The notes under the pieces were generated by a model that made no database searches, was not told where the DNA came from, and saw only the letters and a program-made list of their open reading frames with translations. Shown one piece after another: positions 1-6,920 of a stretch of 12,792 nucleotides of DNA. Origin of the DNA: DASWYB01 sp036405195 (GTDB lineage: Bacteria > Patescibacteriota > UBA1384 > 2-12-FULL-50-11 > DASWYB01); assembly GCA_036405195.1 (NCBI GenBank), contig DASWYB010000004.1, positions 1 to 12,792 of the forward strand, in the 5' to 3' direction. Both the position numbers and the translations under genes were made by a program. Within the stretch, counting starts at the first letter, position 1, and every line of letters begins with the position of its first letter.

Positions 1-21
1 TAACATACTTCCACAGGAGCG

Positions 22-789
22 TCAACAGGGAAAATCAAGAGGAAAGTCGACAAGTACTTCGGGATCATTATCCTGCACAATGACAGTTGTTTCGAAGTGG
101 GCACTCATCATGCCATCACGTGTACGAACTGTCCAATCATCGTCATCAACGACAACTCGCCAGTCGCCTAAGTTGATCATCGGCTCTATGGCGAGGGTCA
201 TGCCATTCACAAGAGGCGTTGGGTTTTTTGCCGCATAATTTAGTATTTCTGGAGATTCTTGAAGATTTTTACCGACGCCATGGCCAGATAAATCACGTAC
301 AATCCCATATTTTCCTTGGGATTTCACATATGCTTCCACGGCGCTACCAATGTCGCCGACTGTATTTCCGGCAATTGTTGCTTCTAATGCGATGCCCAAG
401 GCCTCTTGTGTTACCTGGAGAAGCTTTTTTGCCTCTTTGGAAATAGCGCCAATTCCTTTCGTAAAAGCAGCGTCTGTATGGTATCCCTCATAACATACAC
501 CAATGTCGACACCAATCAGGTCACCTTCTTTAAGGATGTAATCGTCCGGGATACCGTGCACGACTGCGTCATTAACCGATAGGCAGGTTGAAGCAGGATA
601 ATCTAAATACCCTAAAAATGATGGTTTTGCTCCGCTTTTTATAATTAAGTCATACGCGTAGGCATCGATTTCTTGGAGAGATTTTCCAACTGTAATAAAA
701 TCATTGACGGCTTTGAGAACGGCGTTTAGCCGTTTGCCGCTTTCGCGCATGATGTCAAGTTCTTCACTCGTCTTTGGTCGTATGGTCAT
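22..789 (-). CDS. map: Type I methionine aminopeptidase
   Basis: This cytosolic metalloprotease removes the N-terminal methionine from new proteins. The 255-residue length fits a type I enzyme with no N-terminal extension. All five expected metal ligands are visible: D95 and D106 (VDIGVCYEGYHTDAAF), H170 (SGHGVG), E202 (AIEPM) and E233 (HFETT), plus the active-site H79 (VVHGIP). One departure is seen: the second conserved histidine, H178 in E. coli, is Q177 here (GKNLQESPE). The ATG at 789 is preceded by AGGAAAA at a normal distance, and the start MTIRPKTSEELDIMRESG matches the family. The gene begins 26 bases inside the end of adk, so translation is probably coupled. It is the last complete gene here. 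In many bacteria infA follows, but only 21 bases remain before the window edge. Identification is secure. Confidence 0.96.
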   Translation of the reverse strand: MTIRPKTSEELDIMRESGKRLNAVLKAVNDFITVGKSLQEIDAYAYDLIIKSGAKPSFLGYLDYPASTCLSVNDAVVHGIPDDYILKEGDLIGVDIGVCYEGYHTDAAFTKGIGAISKEAKKLLQVTQEALGIALEATIAGNTVGDIGSAVEAYVKSQGKYGIVRDLSGHGVGKNLQESPEILNYAAKNPTPLVNGMTLAIEPMINLGDWRVVVDDDDWTVRTRDGMMSAHFETTVIVQDNDPEVLVDFPLDFPC

Positions 790-1318
790 GAATAAGTTTT
801 CCTACAATATTTTTATGAATAGCTTCTATGCTTTGATTGCCATCAACACGGATAAGCGGAATATCGTTTGCTTCAACATGCTCAATGATTGAGGGGACGG
901 TTTTGTCATATAAGCGAATTCTATGTTCAACGACGGTCGGATCGTCATCTTCCCGCCCTTCATTTCTTCCCAACGCGCGATGGCGAATGATGTCATGGGA
1001 AGTAACCATGAGAATAGCAACCTTTTCTGCTTCCTTCCATATCCTTGCTAACGTGTTAACTTCTTTGCCTCGTCGGAATGCCCCGTCGATGACAACGTTG
1101 TCGGGATGTTTGGTGAAATAATGGTCCAGTGCTTCTTCGACAATATACGACGGCAGCAGATCCCCTTCTTTCATTACTTCACGGAGATGCGGCTCACGTG
1201 CAACTCTTTCGCGTAGCAGAGAGCTAACACTTACGTAAGGATAACCAAGTTCTTTGGCTAAGAGTTTTGCCTGGGTGCTTTTACCCGACGCAGGAGGTCC
1301 GACGAAAATGTAAATCAC
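764..1318 (-). CDS. adk: Adenylate kinase-like nucleoside monophosphate kinase, short and divergent
   Basis: The enzyme is expected to interconvert AMP, ATP and ADP in the cytosol. Its place between secY and map is the classic position of adk. At 184 residues it is a short form without the large LID insert. The P-loop is GPPASGKST (7-15), where adenylate kinases usually have GxPGxGKGT. Residues 30-37 (SVSSLLRE) match the AMP-binding TGDMLR region. The usual DGFPR motif is altered to DGAFRRG (78-84). GREDDDP (121-127) followed by R133 and R135 matches the LID and following arginines. The start is GTG at 1318, overlapping the upstream TGA by four bases (GTGA), with a weak AAAGG upstream. The fold is clear; exact substrate choice is less sure because two key motifs differ, so another monophosphate kinase activity is possible. 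Confidence 0.88.
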   Translation of the reverse strand: MIYIFVGPPASGKSTQAKLLAKELGYPYVSVSSLLRERVAREPHLREVMKEGDLLPSYIVEEALDHYFTKHPDNVVIDGAFRRGKEVNTLARIWKEAEKVAILMVTSHDIIRHRALGRNEGREDDDPTVVEHRIRLYDKTVPSIIEHVEANDIPLIRVDGNQSIEAIHKNIVGKLIHDHTTKDE

Positions 1319-2019
1319 GGAGTCGCCTTTGTTTCTTTTACTACAAGCTTTTTAACTATCCATAAACCACTTTCATGTTTTTCCATCGTCGCGGTAAAAA
1401 TCTTGTCTTCAGAGGTAGTAGAAAGGGTAACATTCTTTTCGGTTTCATTTGACTTACTAAAAGGAGAGTCGGCTTTTAAGCTAAAAATTCCTTTAAGGTC
1501 AGTTTGTGCCGCTGTCACACTCTCGCTGTAAAGACTGCTTGCTCCAGATTCGATTTTGCTTTTCTCTTTTGTGAGACGCGTGGTATTAAGGATATACAAG
1601 ATAGTATAGGTACCTGTATCGATATCGTCGGGAATTATAATGGTTTGGCCAGCATAAATAGTATTTGCATCGGCAATACCGTTGAGCTGGGCGAGTTCTG
1701 TTGCTGTCATATTGTGCTCGCCAGCAATGGTTGAAAGACTGCCGCCCGTACCTATTGTTTCAACTTCATTAGGGAGAGAAAGCCCTTGGCTCGTAGTAAA
1801 TTTACGTGAGTTTGCAGGAGAGGCTGAGGGAACCGGCGTGGCGGTCGCTTTTGGAGACATTGTTGCGCTTGTCTGAGGAGAACTTGATCCTGTGGGTACG
1901 ACTGAAATAGTTGGCTGCGGTAACTGAGAGTTCGATTTATTGACATAGGTAATTCCGGCAAAAGCCAGAGCTCCTACTGTGATAACACCGAAAATCCAAT
2001 TAGCAGTTCGAGGATCCAT
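1315..2019 (-). CDS. Membrane-anchored LysM-domain protein
   Basis: This is a 234-residue protein of unknown specific role, probably facing the cell wall. Residues 8-26 form a hydrophobic segment that would act as a signal anchor. Residues 30-75 are a linker rich in serine, threonine and proline. Residues about 88-130 form a LysM domain: the pattern GGSLSTIAGEHNMTATELAQ, then LNGI, then AGQTIIIP, is typical. LysM domains bind N-acetylglucosamine polymers such as peptidoglycan. Residues 135-234 form a C-terminal region I do not recognise, ending in ESGLWIVKKLVVK. The ATG at 2019 has AAGGAAA just upstream, overlapping the secY stop region, and the gap to secY is only 8 bases. Its own stop overlaps the adk start. 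It is therefore co-transcribed with the translocon gene and may need it for export. An inserted gene at this place is unusual compared with the common secY-adk-map order. Confidence 0.85.
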   Translation of the reverse strand: MDPRTANWIFGVITVGALAFAGITYVNKSNSQLPQPTISVVPTGSSSPQTSATMSPKATATPVPSASPANSRKFTTSQGLSLPNEVETIGTGGSLSTIAGEHNMTATELAQLNGIADANTIYAGQTIIIPDDIDTGTYTILYILNTTRLTKEKSKIESGASSLYSESVTAAQTDLKGIFSLKADSPFSKSNETEKNVTLSTTSEDKIFTATMEKHESGLWIVKKLVVKETKATP

Positions 2020-2027
2020 CGATTTCC

Positions 2028-3302
2028 TTAAGCATACGCATCATAGGTGCGCATGATGTACTGGGACTGAATTTGGCGACCCGTTTCGAGAACGACAGAA
2101 ATAACGATGAGCAAGCTTGTACCACTTAAGAGGACGGCTTGTGAAGGGAATTGATATTGCAACAGCACAGGTAAGATGGCGATCAAAGCGATAAACAAAG
2201 CGCCGAATAATGTGATCCGGTTTACGATTTTCTGTAAGTAGCGAATTGTCTCGGTACCTGGGCGCACTCCAGGGATATAGCCGCCTTGCTTTTGCAAGTT
2301 TTCAGCAATTTTTTCAGGCTTAAAGATAATATAGGTGTAGAAGAATGTGAAGATAAAGACTAAGAGAAAGTACACAATGTTGTAAGGGTTGCTGGAAGGT
2401 TGGAAGGTGGTGGTAAGCCACTGTGCTGACTTGGCGAGCCATTCGCTTCTTGCTTGGGATAGGAACTGACCTAAGAAGGCAGGTACCGTTAATATTGCGA
2501 TAGCAAAGATAATGGGCACAACGCCAGCAGTATTTACTTTAATAGGAAGGTAGCTTGGCACACTGCCAAATCCGCCTGTGCGAATACGCCGAGCGTAGGC
2601 TATCGGGATCAATCGTTTGGCTTCGTTCACAATAATAACAAAGACAATCGAAAGAAGTGTGATTGCCAGAAGCGAAAGAATCATAGTGTAGTTACCACTT
2701 GTCTGAGCTGTGCTTACCATGTTTTGGATGTGGAGTGGTAATGCGCCAATAATACCTAAAGTAATCAAAAGCGAAATACCATTGCCAATTCCTCGTTCAC
2801 TGATAATTTCGCCAAGCCACATAACAAAGAGTGTACCGGTTGCCATCATGATGAGAGTTACGACAACGTTTACAGGTGTCCAATCAAGAATAACACCATT
2901 CTGTTTGAGGAGCAGTAAAACAGAATAGGCCTGAATAATTGCGAGAGGAAGTGTTAAAAGGCGGGTGTATTGGTTGATTTTCTTTTGTCCATACTCTCCT
3001 TCTTGCTGGAGCTCTTCTAACGAGGGGATGATAACGCCCATTAACTGCATAATGATTGAGGCGGTAATGTATGGCCCAACACCCATTGTGATAATCGAAA
3101 AATTTTCTAGTCCCCCGCCCGAGAAAATATTTAAAAAGCCAAGAAAGGCGTTTTGCGCAAAAAGTTCTTTGAGAGCACTCGTCTGAATGAGGGGTAAAGG
3201 AATGTAAATGAGTGTTCGGGCGATTGCCAATAAGAAGATCGTAACGATCACTTTGCGACGTAAATCTTTAAGCTGCCAAAATCGAATTATCGCGTTCCAC
3301 AT
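2028..3302 (-). CDS. secY: Protein translocase subunit SecY
   Basis: SecY is the channel of the Sec translocon, carrying unfolded proteins across or into the cytoplasmic membrane. The 424-residue product has about ten hydrophobic membrane segments. Family motifs are clear: SGGGLENFSI with ITMGVGPYITASI (61-83) around the plug and second helix, SERGIGNGIS (168-177), and GGYIPGVRPG (340-349) in the large cytosolic loop that contacts SecA and the ribosome. The ATG at 3302 follows an AAAGGA box. Unlike the common arrangement, where secY is simply the next gene after rplO, here a strong hairpin and a candidate promoter lie between them, so secY appears to lead its own unit with the LysM gene, adk and map. 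Identification is certain. Confidence 0.98.
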   Translation of the reverse strand: MWNAIIRFWQLKDLRRKVIVTIFLLAIARTLIYIPLPLIQTSALKELFAQNAFLGFLNIFSGGGLENFSIITMGVGPYITASIIMQLMGVIIPSLEELQQEGEYGQKKINQYTRLLTLPLAIIQAYSVLLLLKQNGVILDWTPVNVVVTLIMMATGTLFVMWLGEIISERGIGNGISLLITLGIIGALPLHIQNMVSTAQTSGNYTMILSLLAITLLSIVFVIIVNEAKRLIPIAYARRIRTGGFGSVPSYLPIKVNTAGVVPIIFAIAILTVPAFLGQFLSQARSEWLAKSAQWLTTTFQPSSNPYNIVYFLLVFIFTFFYTYIIFKPEKIAENLQKQGGYIPGVRPGTETIRYLQKIVNRITLFGALFIALIAILPVLLQYQFPSQAVLLSGTSLLIVISVVLETGRQIQSQYIMRTYDAYA

Positions 3303-3355
3303 ATACTGCTATTCCTTTATTTGCAATGACAAAAAAACTTTTCAATAATGAGGTT

Positions 3356-3384
3356 ATTGTACCCCGAGTAAGGGCAAATGGCAA
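3356..3384 (-). promoter_or_regulatory. Candidate sigma-70 promoter for secY
   Basis: Reading the minus strand, TTGCCA (3384-3379) and TACAAT (3361-3356) are separated by exactly 17 bases. Each box matches the consensus at five of six positions. It lies 18 bases downstream of the terminator hairpin and 53 bases before the secY ATG, so a transcript would start near 3349 with a leader of about 47 bases. Promoter rules in CPR bacteria are poorly tested, so this remains a sequence prediction. Confidence 0.68.
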
Positions 3385-3400
3385 ATGAAGGATACCTGGC

Positions 3401-3441
3401 AAGATACTAAAAGCCGCCAGTCAGGCGGCTTTTAGTATCTT
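3401..3441 (-). terminator. Perfect 18-bp hairpin terminator after rplO
   Basis: Bases 3401-3418 and 3424-3441 are perfect reverse complements around a five-base loop. The stem top is six G-C pairs (GCCGCC/GGCGGC), with an A-tract on one side and TTTT on the other. The shape is that of an intrinsic terminator whose U-run is partly within the stem, and it would work in either direction. It starts 11 bases after the rplO stop and ends the ribosomal-protein unit. Confidence 0.85.
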
Positions 3442-3452
3442 GGGTAAATCGC

Positions 3453-3851
3453 TTACTTTACCTTTGTTTGTTTGACGTCTTCATATGTTACGTTGATCGT
3501 AACTTTTTCAGATCCAAGGACTTTTACAGGGAGATCTAAAGATTTGATCAAGCCTTTTTGAGCGAGCGTCGTGGGAGATACTACTTCTCCGTCGGTGAAA
3601 TGCTTGTTAATAAGAGACCGATCGACGAGTTGTGTTTCAAGGCGGTGGTGTTTAAAGCCACGCACTTTGGGTAAACGAAGAATAAGTGGGGTCTGTCCAC
3701 CTTCAAATTTACGTGGGATATTGTATCCCGAACGTGATTTTTGCCCCTTGGTTCCACGGCCGGCGGTTTTACCTTGGCCAGCAGAAATACCGCGTCCAAC
3801 GCGATTACCACTCTTGCGCGGTGTTGATGGTTGAATTTCGTGCATCATCAT
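3453..3851 (-). CDS. rplO: 50S ribosomal protein L15, C-terminally short
   Basis: L15 binds 23S rRNA and helps late assembly of the large subunit. The N-terminal glycine- and arginine-rich tail is typical: RVGRGISAGQGKTAGRG (17-33), then KGQKSRSG (35-42), EGGQTPLILRLPK (50-62) and GF. The body follows the family as far as KVLGSEKVTINV. At 132 residues it is shorter than the usual 144-150, and the last helix of the family (pattern FSxxA...IxxxGG) is absent. The stop lies 11 bases from the terminator, so there is no room for a frameshifted end. Three ATG codons occur in a row (3851, 3848, 3845). The AAGGA overlapping the rpsE stop is best placed for the first, but the second is also possible. 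L30 is not encoded between this gene and rpsE. Confidence 0.96.
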   Translation of the reverse strand: MMMHEIQPSTPRKSGNRVGRGISAGQGKTAGRGTKGQKSRSGYNIPRKFEGGQTPLILRLPKVRGFKHHRLETQLVDRSLINKHFTDGEVVSPTTLAQKGLIKSLDLPVKVLGSEKVTINVTYEDVKQTKVK

Positions 3852-3860
3852 AACGAGTCC

Positions 3861-4466
3861 TTATGCCGTTGCTTTTACTGTCGGCTTAACAGCTTTTTTC
3901 GCTTTGACGTAGTGACGAGGAGCCACTTCTTTAATGTCTTTTAACGTTGTTAAAGCTTTCAGTGTAGCGTAGGCGTTATTTAATTTGTTAGTTGTACGGG
4001 AAAGACACTTACTGACAACGTTCTCTACTCCTGCCAGTTCTAAAATGGGACGAACTGCGCCTCCAGCAATAATAGAAGTACCTACTTGGGCTGGTTTAAG
4101 AAGAACGATCGCTGTATCAAATTTACCGATAATTTCGTGAGGAATAGTATGGCGAACAATAGGAACAGTTACGATGTTTTTCTTCGCTTGGTACGTTGCC
4201 TTTGCAACGGCCGAAGTGATTTCGTTAGCTTTTCCAATACCTAAACCAACGCTACCATTACGGTCTCCAACCACAACAGTGGCACGGAAACGCATACGGC
4301 GGCCACCTTTTTGGGTACGGCTTACACGATCAATAGCGACCACCCGTTCTTCTAGTGGGGTTGATTCGACTTGCTCAGCAGGAGCAGCCGGTACGTCGGC
4401 AACAACAGCAATTTCTTTTTCGACGTCTTTATTCATGATATCGTGTTCTTCCTTGGTTTTCGCCAT
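3861..4466 (-). CDS. rpsE: 30S ribosomal protein S5
   Basis: S5 lies near the mRNA entry side of the small subunit and affects decoding accuracy. The family core is clear: ERVVAIDRVSRTQKGGRRMRF (41-60), VVVGDRNGSVGLGIGKA (64-80) with the glycine-rich loop, and the C-terminal domain with IIAGGAVRPILELAGV (132-147). The protein is 201 residues against about 165 in E. coli. It has roughly 25 extra acidic and alanine-rich residues at the N-terminus and a lysine-rich tail at the C-terminus. The ATG at 4466 is preceded by GAGGAG; the next ATG (residue 11) has no ribosome binding site, so the long form is preferred. The next gene is rplO, with no rpmD between them. Confidence 0.97.
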   Translation of the reverse strand: MAKTKEEHDIMNKDVEKEIAVVADVPAAPAEQVESTPLEERVVAIDRVSRTQKGGRRMRFRATVVVGDRNGSVGLGIGKANEITSAVAKATYQAKKNIVTVPIVRHTIPHEIIGKFDTAIVLLKPAQVGTSIIAGGAVRPILELAGVENVVSKCLSRTTNKLNNAYATLKALTTLKDIKEVAPRHYVKAKKAVKPTVKATA

Positions 4467-4489
4467 AACAATTTTCTCCTCTGAGGGGA

Positions 4490-4834
4490 TTAGACCGTAA
4501 TTCCCGCGTCACGTAAAGTATCAGCAACCTTTTTTACTTGGCCATGATAACGGAATCCCGCGCGGTCAAAAACAATAGTAGTAATTTTCTTATCTTGGGC
4601 ACGTTTGGCAAGTTCTTTTCCAAGTGCTTCGGCCCGTTCCATACCAGTTCCTTTTTCAACGAGTGTCTTATCGGAAAGTCCAAGTATAGTCTTGCCGGCG
4701 ACATCGTCGATAAGTTGAGCATAAAGGTGGCGGAGCCCACGATAAAGACTTAAACGGGGGCGCTCGGCCGTACCGCTAATACGGTGACGAATTTTAGTAT
4801 GACGCTTGAGGCGTAATTGCTGTTTCTTATCCAT
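4490..4834 (-). CDS. rplR: 50S ribosomal protein L18
   Basis: L18 binds 5S rRNA and, with L5, fixes it to the large subunit. The 114-residue protein has the usual arginine-rich start (QQLRLKRHTKIRHRISGT), then RPRLSLYRGLRHLYAQLIDD (25-44), GKTI, and the C-terminal VFDRAGFRYHGQVKKVAD. All match the family in order and length. The start lies two bases after the rplF stop, and an AGGGA box lies inside the end of rplF, which suggests coupled translation. Confidence 0.97.
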   Translation of the reverse strand: MDKKQQLRLKRHTKIRHRISGTAERPRLSLYRGLRHLYAQLIDDVAGKTILGLSDKTLVEKGTGMERAEALGKELAKRAQDKKITTIVFDRAGFRYHGQVKKVADTLRDAGITV

Positions 4835-4836
4835 GA

Positions 4837-5382
4837 TTATTTCCCTGCTTTTGCGGCTTTACCAGCTTTACGGCGCACGTATTCACCTTCGTAGCGAATA
4901 CCTTTACCTTTGTATGGCTCAGGTTTTTTGACGGCGCGGATATTAGCAGCCACCTGGCCGACAACTTGCTTATCGATGCCGTGAACACCAACCAGAGTAT
5001 TCTTTTCAACGGTGAAAGAAATGCCTTCTGGGGCAGTAAAGACAACTGGGTGTGTAAAACCAACACTTAAAGTCAGTTGGTTTCCGTCGGTTTGAGCGCG
5101 GTATCCAATACCGTGCATTTCAAGTTTTTTGGTGAAGCCTTGGCTCACACCAGTAACTGCGTTGGCGACCAACATACGCATTAATCCATGAAGGGCGCGG
5201 GCTTGCTTATCATTGCCACCACGGCTAACGGTAATGGTTTCACCTTCAACAGCAACATTTACGCGAGGGTGTACTACAACAGTATGTTGTCCTTTTGGAC
5301 CCTGTGCAGTAAAAATGCCGTCGGTAATGTTTGCCGTGACACCAGATGGGATTGAGATTAATCGTGAGCCAATTCGTGACAT
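4837..5382 (-). CDS. rplF: 50S ribosomal protein L6
   Basis: L6 binds 23S rRNA near the factor-binding site of the large subunit. The 181-residue product starts MSRIGSRLISIPSGV and shows the two repeated L6 domains. The second contains KKLEMHGIGYRAQ (85-97), and the protein ends with the strongly conserved KPEPYKGKGIRYEGE followed by VRRKAGKAAKAGK. Length and ends match the family. An AAAGGA box precedes the ATG at 5382, and the gap to rpsH is 25 bases. Confidence 0.98.
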   Translation of the reverse strand: MSRIGSRLISIPSGVTANITDGIFTAQGPKGQHTVVVHPRVNVAVEGETITVSRGGNDKQARALHGLMRMLVANAVTGVSQGFTKKLEMHGIGYRAQTDGNQLTLSVGFTHPVVFTAPEGISFTVEKNTLVGVHGIDKQVVGQVAANIRAVKKPEPYKGKGIRYEGEYVRRKAGKAAKAGK

Positions 5383-5407
5383 ATGAATCCTTTACTTCGA
5401 CCGACAA

Positions 5408-5800
5408 TTACCAAACGGTTGCGATAATTTCGCCACCGATTCCCGCTTTTTGAGCTTGTGCACCGCTCATCACACCTTGGGTGGTTGAGACGATAACAAG
5501 TCCATGGCCACTTAATGGGCGTGGGAATTCAGCAGGACCACTGTAACGTCGTAATCCAGGTTTGGATACTCGGCGTAGGTGGCTAATAACAGGTTCTTTA
5601 TTTGTGTAGCTTAATGTAAGTTCGAGGAGGTCGCATGGTTTTGCGCTCTTTCGTTCATAGCTGGCAACATATTTGTTTTCAACCAGAACTTTCGCAATGC
5701 TTTCCTTTAATTTGGAAGCAGGCATAACCACAGTCGTCTTTTTGACGGCCTGGGCGTTCTTGATGCGGATAAACATATCTGAAATTGGGTCGTTAACCAT
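5408..5800 (-). CDS. rpsH: 30S ribosomal protein S8
   Basis: S8 binds the central domain of 16S rRNA early in assembly. In E. coli it also represses the spc operon by binding mRNA near rplE, but I see no clear copy of that site here. The 130-residue protein opens with NDPISDMFIRIKNA and closes with the family signature VSTTQGVMSGAQAQKAGIGG followed by EIIATVW. RRVSKPGLRRY is also typical. The start at 5800 has a strong TAGGAG nine bases before it, and the gap to rpsN is nine bases. Confidence 0.98.
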   Translation of the reverse strand: MVNDPISDMFIRIKNAQAVKKTTVVMPASKLKESIAKVLVENKYVASYERKSAKPCDLLELTLSYTNKEPVISHLRRVSKPGLRRYSGPAEFPRPLSGHGLVIVSTTQGVMSGAQAQKAGIGGEIIATVW

Positions 5801-5809
5801 AACTTACTC

Positions 5810-5995
5810 CTACCAAGAGGCCTTTGTAATACCTGGGATTTCGCCACGTGAGGCCATTTCGCGGAAACAAATACGGCACGTACCAAAGGCACGGAGGTAT
5901 CCGCGTGGGCGACCACAAACCTGGCAGCGACGTACAATACGAGTGCTGAATTTAGGCTTGCGCTGGGCTTTAACAATCATACTTTTTTTAGCCAT
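5810..5995 (-). CDS. rpsN: 30S ribosomal protein S14, zinc-binding type Z
   Basis: S14 sits in the head of the small subunit. At 61 residues this is the short, zinc-dependent form (also called rpsZ). Four cysteines, C24, C27, C40 and C43, make two CxxC pairs around GRPRGYLRAFGT and should bind one zinc ion. The C-terminus RGEIPGITKASW is typical. The start at 5995 follows a strong AGGAG. No zinc-free second copy is visible in the window. Confidence 0.98.
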   Translation of the reverse strand: MAKKSMIVKAQRKPKFSTRIVRRCQVCGRPRGYLRAFGTCRICFREMASRGEIPGITKASW

Positions 5996-6003
5996 ATCAA
6001 CTC

Positions 6004-6552
6004 CTATTTAGCCGCACTTTTGGTGAATGGGAACCCAAAGGCTTCAAGCAGTGCTCGAGCGCCTGCGTCATCAGTTGCACTGGTCACGAGGGTGATCTGC
6101 ATACCCCATGTTTTTTCTGCTCCCTGGTAAGGGACTTCAGGAAAAACTGTTTGTTCACGTAATCCAAAGGTGAAGTTACCATGTCGGTCAAATCCGGTCG
6201 ATGAAATACCTTGGAAGTCACGTAAGCGAGGAAAAACATAGGTGACTAAACGATCAAGAAAATCATACATGCGCTCACCGCGAAGAGTTACACGGTATCC
6301 AATCACATCGTTTTCGCGAAGTTTAAAACCGGCAATAGCACGTTTCGCACGAGTTTGTACTGGTTTTTGGCCGGTAATAATACTGAGGATTTCAGCAACT
6401 TGCTTTTGGAGCGCATCGTTGCCTTTAAGCTCACCCATACCAATATTAACGCTAATTTTTTTCAGCTTAGGTAATTCCATGACGTTTTTAAGGCCAAGGG
6501 TCGTGCTAATAGCGGATTGGTTCTGAGTGTATTTTTCGCGTAAGCTATTCAT
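6004..6552 (-). CDS. rplE: 50S ribosomal protein L5
   Basis: L5 binds 5S rRNA and forms a bridge between the subunits and to tRNA in the P site. The 182 residues match the family in length. Visible signatures are PKLKKISVNIGMGE (28-41), ITGQKPVQTRAKRAIAGFKL (59-78), GYRVTLRGERMYDFLDRL, RDFQGIS and FPEVPYQGAEKTWGMQI. The start at 6552 follows an AAGG box and the gap to rplX is nine bases. Confidence 0.98.
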   Translation of the reverse strand: MNSLREKYTQNQSAISTTLGLKNVMELPKLKKISVNIGMGELKGNDALQKQVAEILSIITGQKPVQTRAKRAIAGFKLRENDVIGYRVTLRGERMYDFLDRLVTYVFPRLRDFQGISSTGFDRHGNFTFGLREQTVFPEVPYQGAEKTWGMQITLVTSATDDAGARALLEAFGFPFTKSAAK

Positions 6553-6561
6553 AATCTAACC

Positions 6562-6867
6562 TTAAATTGCTTTATTCGTAAGACGCGAGGTACGGACTTT
6601 GTCCTTACCGTTGCCCTGATACCCAATACGGGTTGGTTTTTGAGTTTCTGGATCGAGGAGCATTACATTGCTCGCATCAATAGCACGGAAAGCTTCGACT
6701 ACTCCGCCTTGAGGGTTCTGGGCGCTTGGTTTGACGTGCTTTTTGAAAGCATTCACACCGGCGACGAGAACGCGACCCTTGGTTGGTAAGACAGCTTCAA
6801 TCTTACCGGTCTTACCCCGGTCTTTGCCTGCAATGATTAAAACTGTATCACCTTTTTTGAGTTTCAT
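6562..6867 (-). CDS. rplX: 50S ribosomal protein L24
   Basis: L24 starts assembly of the large subunit and lies near the exit of the peptide tunnel. The 101-residue protein begins with the KOW motif (KKGDTVLIIAGKDRGKTGKI, residues 4-23), followed by LPTKGRVLVAGVNAFKKHVK and the QNPQGGVVE segment. A GGAG box precedes the ATG. It is separated from rplN by 53 bases, longer than most gaps in this operon, and that gap contains a good candidate promoter. Confidence 0.97.
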   Translation of the reverse strand: MKLKKGDTVLIIAGKDRGKTGKIEAVLPTKGRVLVAGVNAFKKHVKPSAQNPQGGVVEAFRAIDASNVMLLDPETQKPTRIGYQGNGKDKVRTSRLTNKAI

Positions 6868-6888
6868 AGTTTCTCCGTGGACTCTGCT

Positions 6889-6917
6889 AGTATACCTGTT
6901 TTTACCTTATCTGTCGA
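6889..6917 (-). promoter_or_regulatory. Candidate internal promoter before rplX
   Basis: On the minus strand TCGACA (6917-6912) and TATACT (6894-6889) are exactly 17 bases apart, each matching the sigma-70 consensus at five of six positions. A start near 6882 would give a leader of about 15 bases that keeps the CGGAG ribosome binding site. In E. coli the spc operon promoter lies nearby, before rplN, so an internal start here is plausible. It is a sequence prediction only. Confidence 0.6.
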
Positions 6918-6920
6918 GTG

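Noticed and set aside
1..21. Start of the next gene after map (GTG or ATG near the edge)
   Set aside because: Only a few codons would be visible and none match infA or another expected gene.
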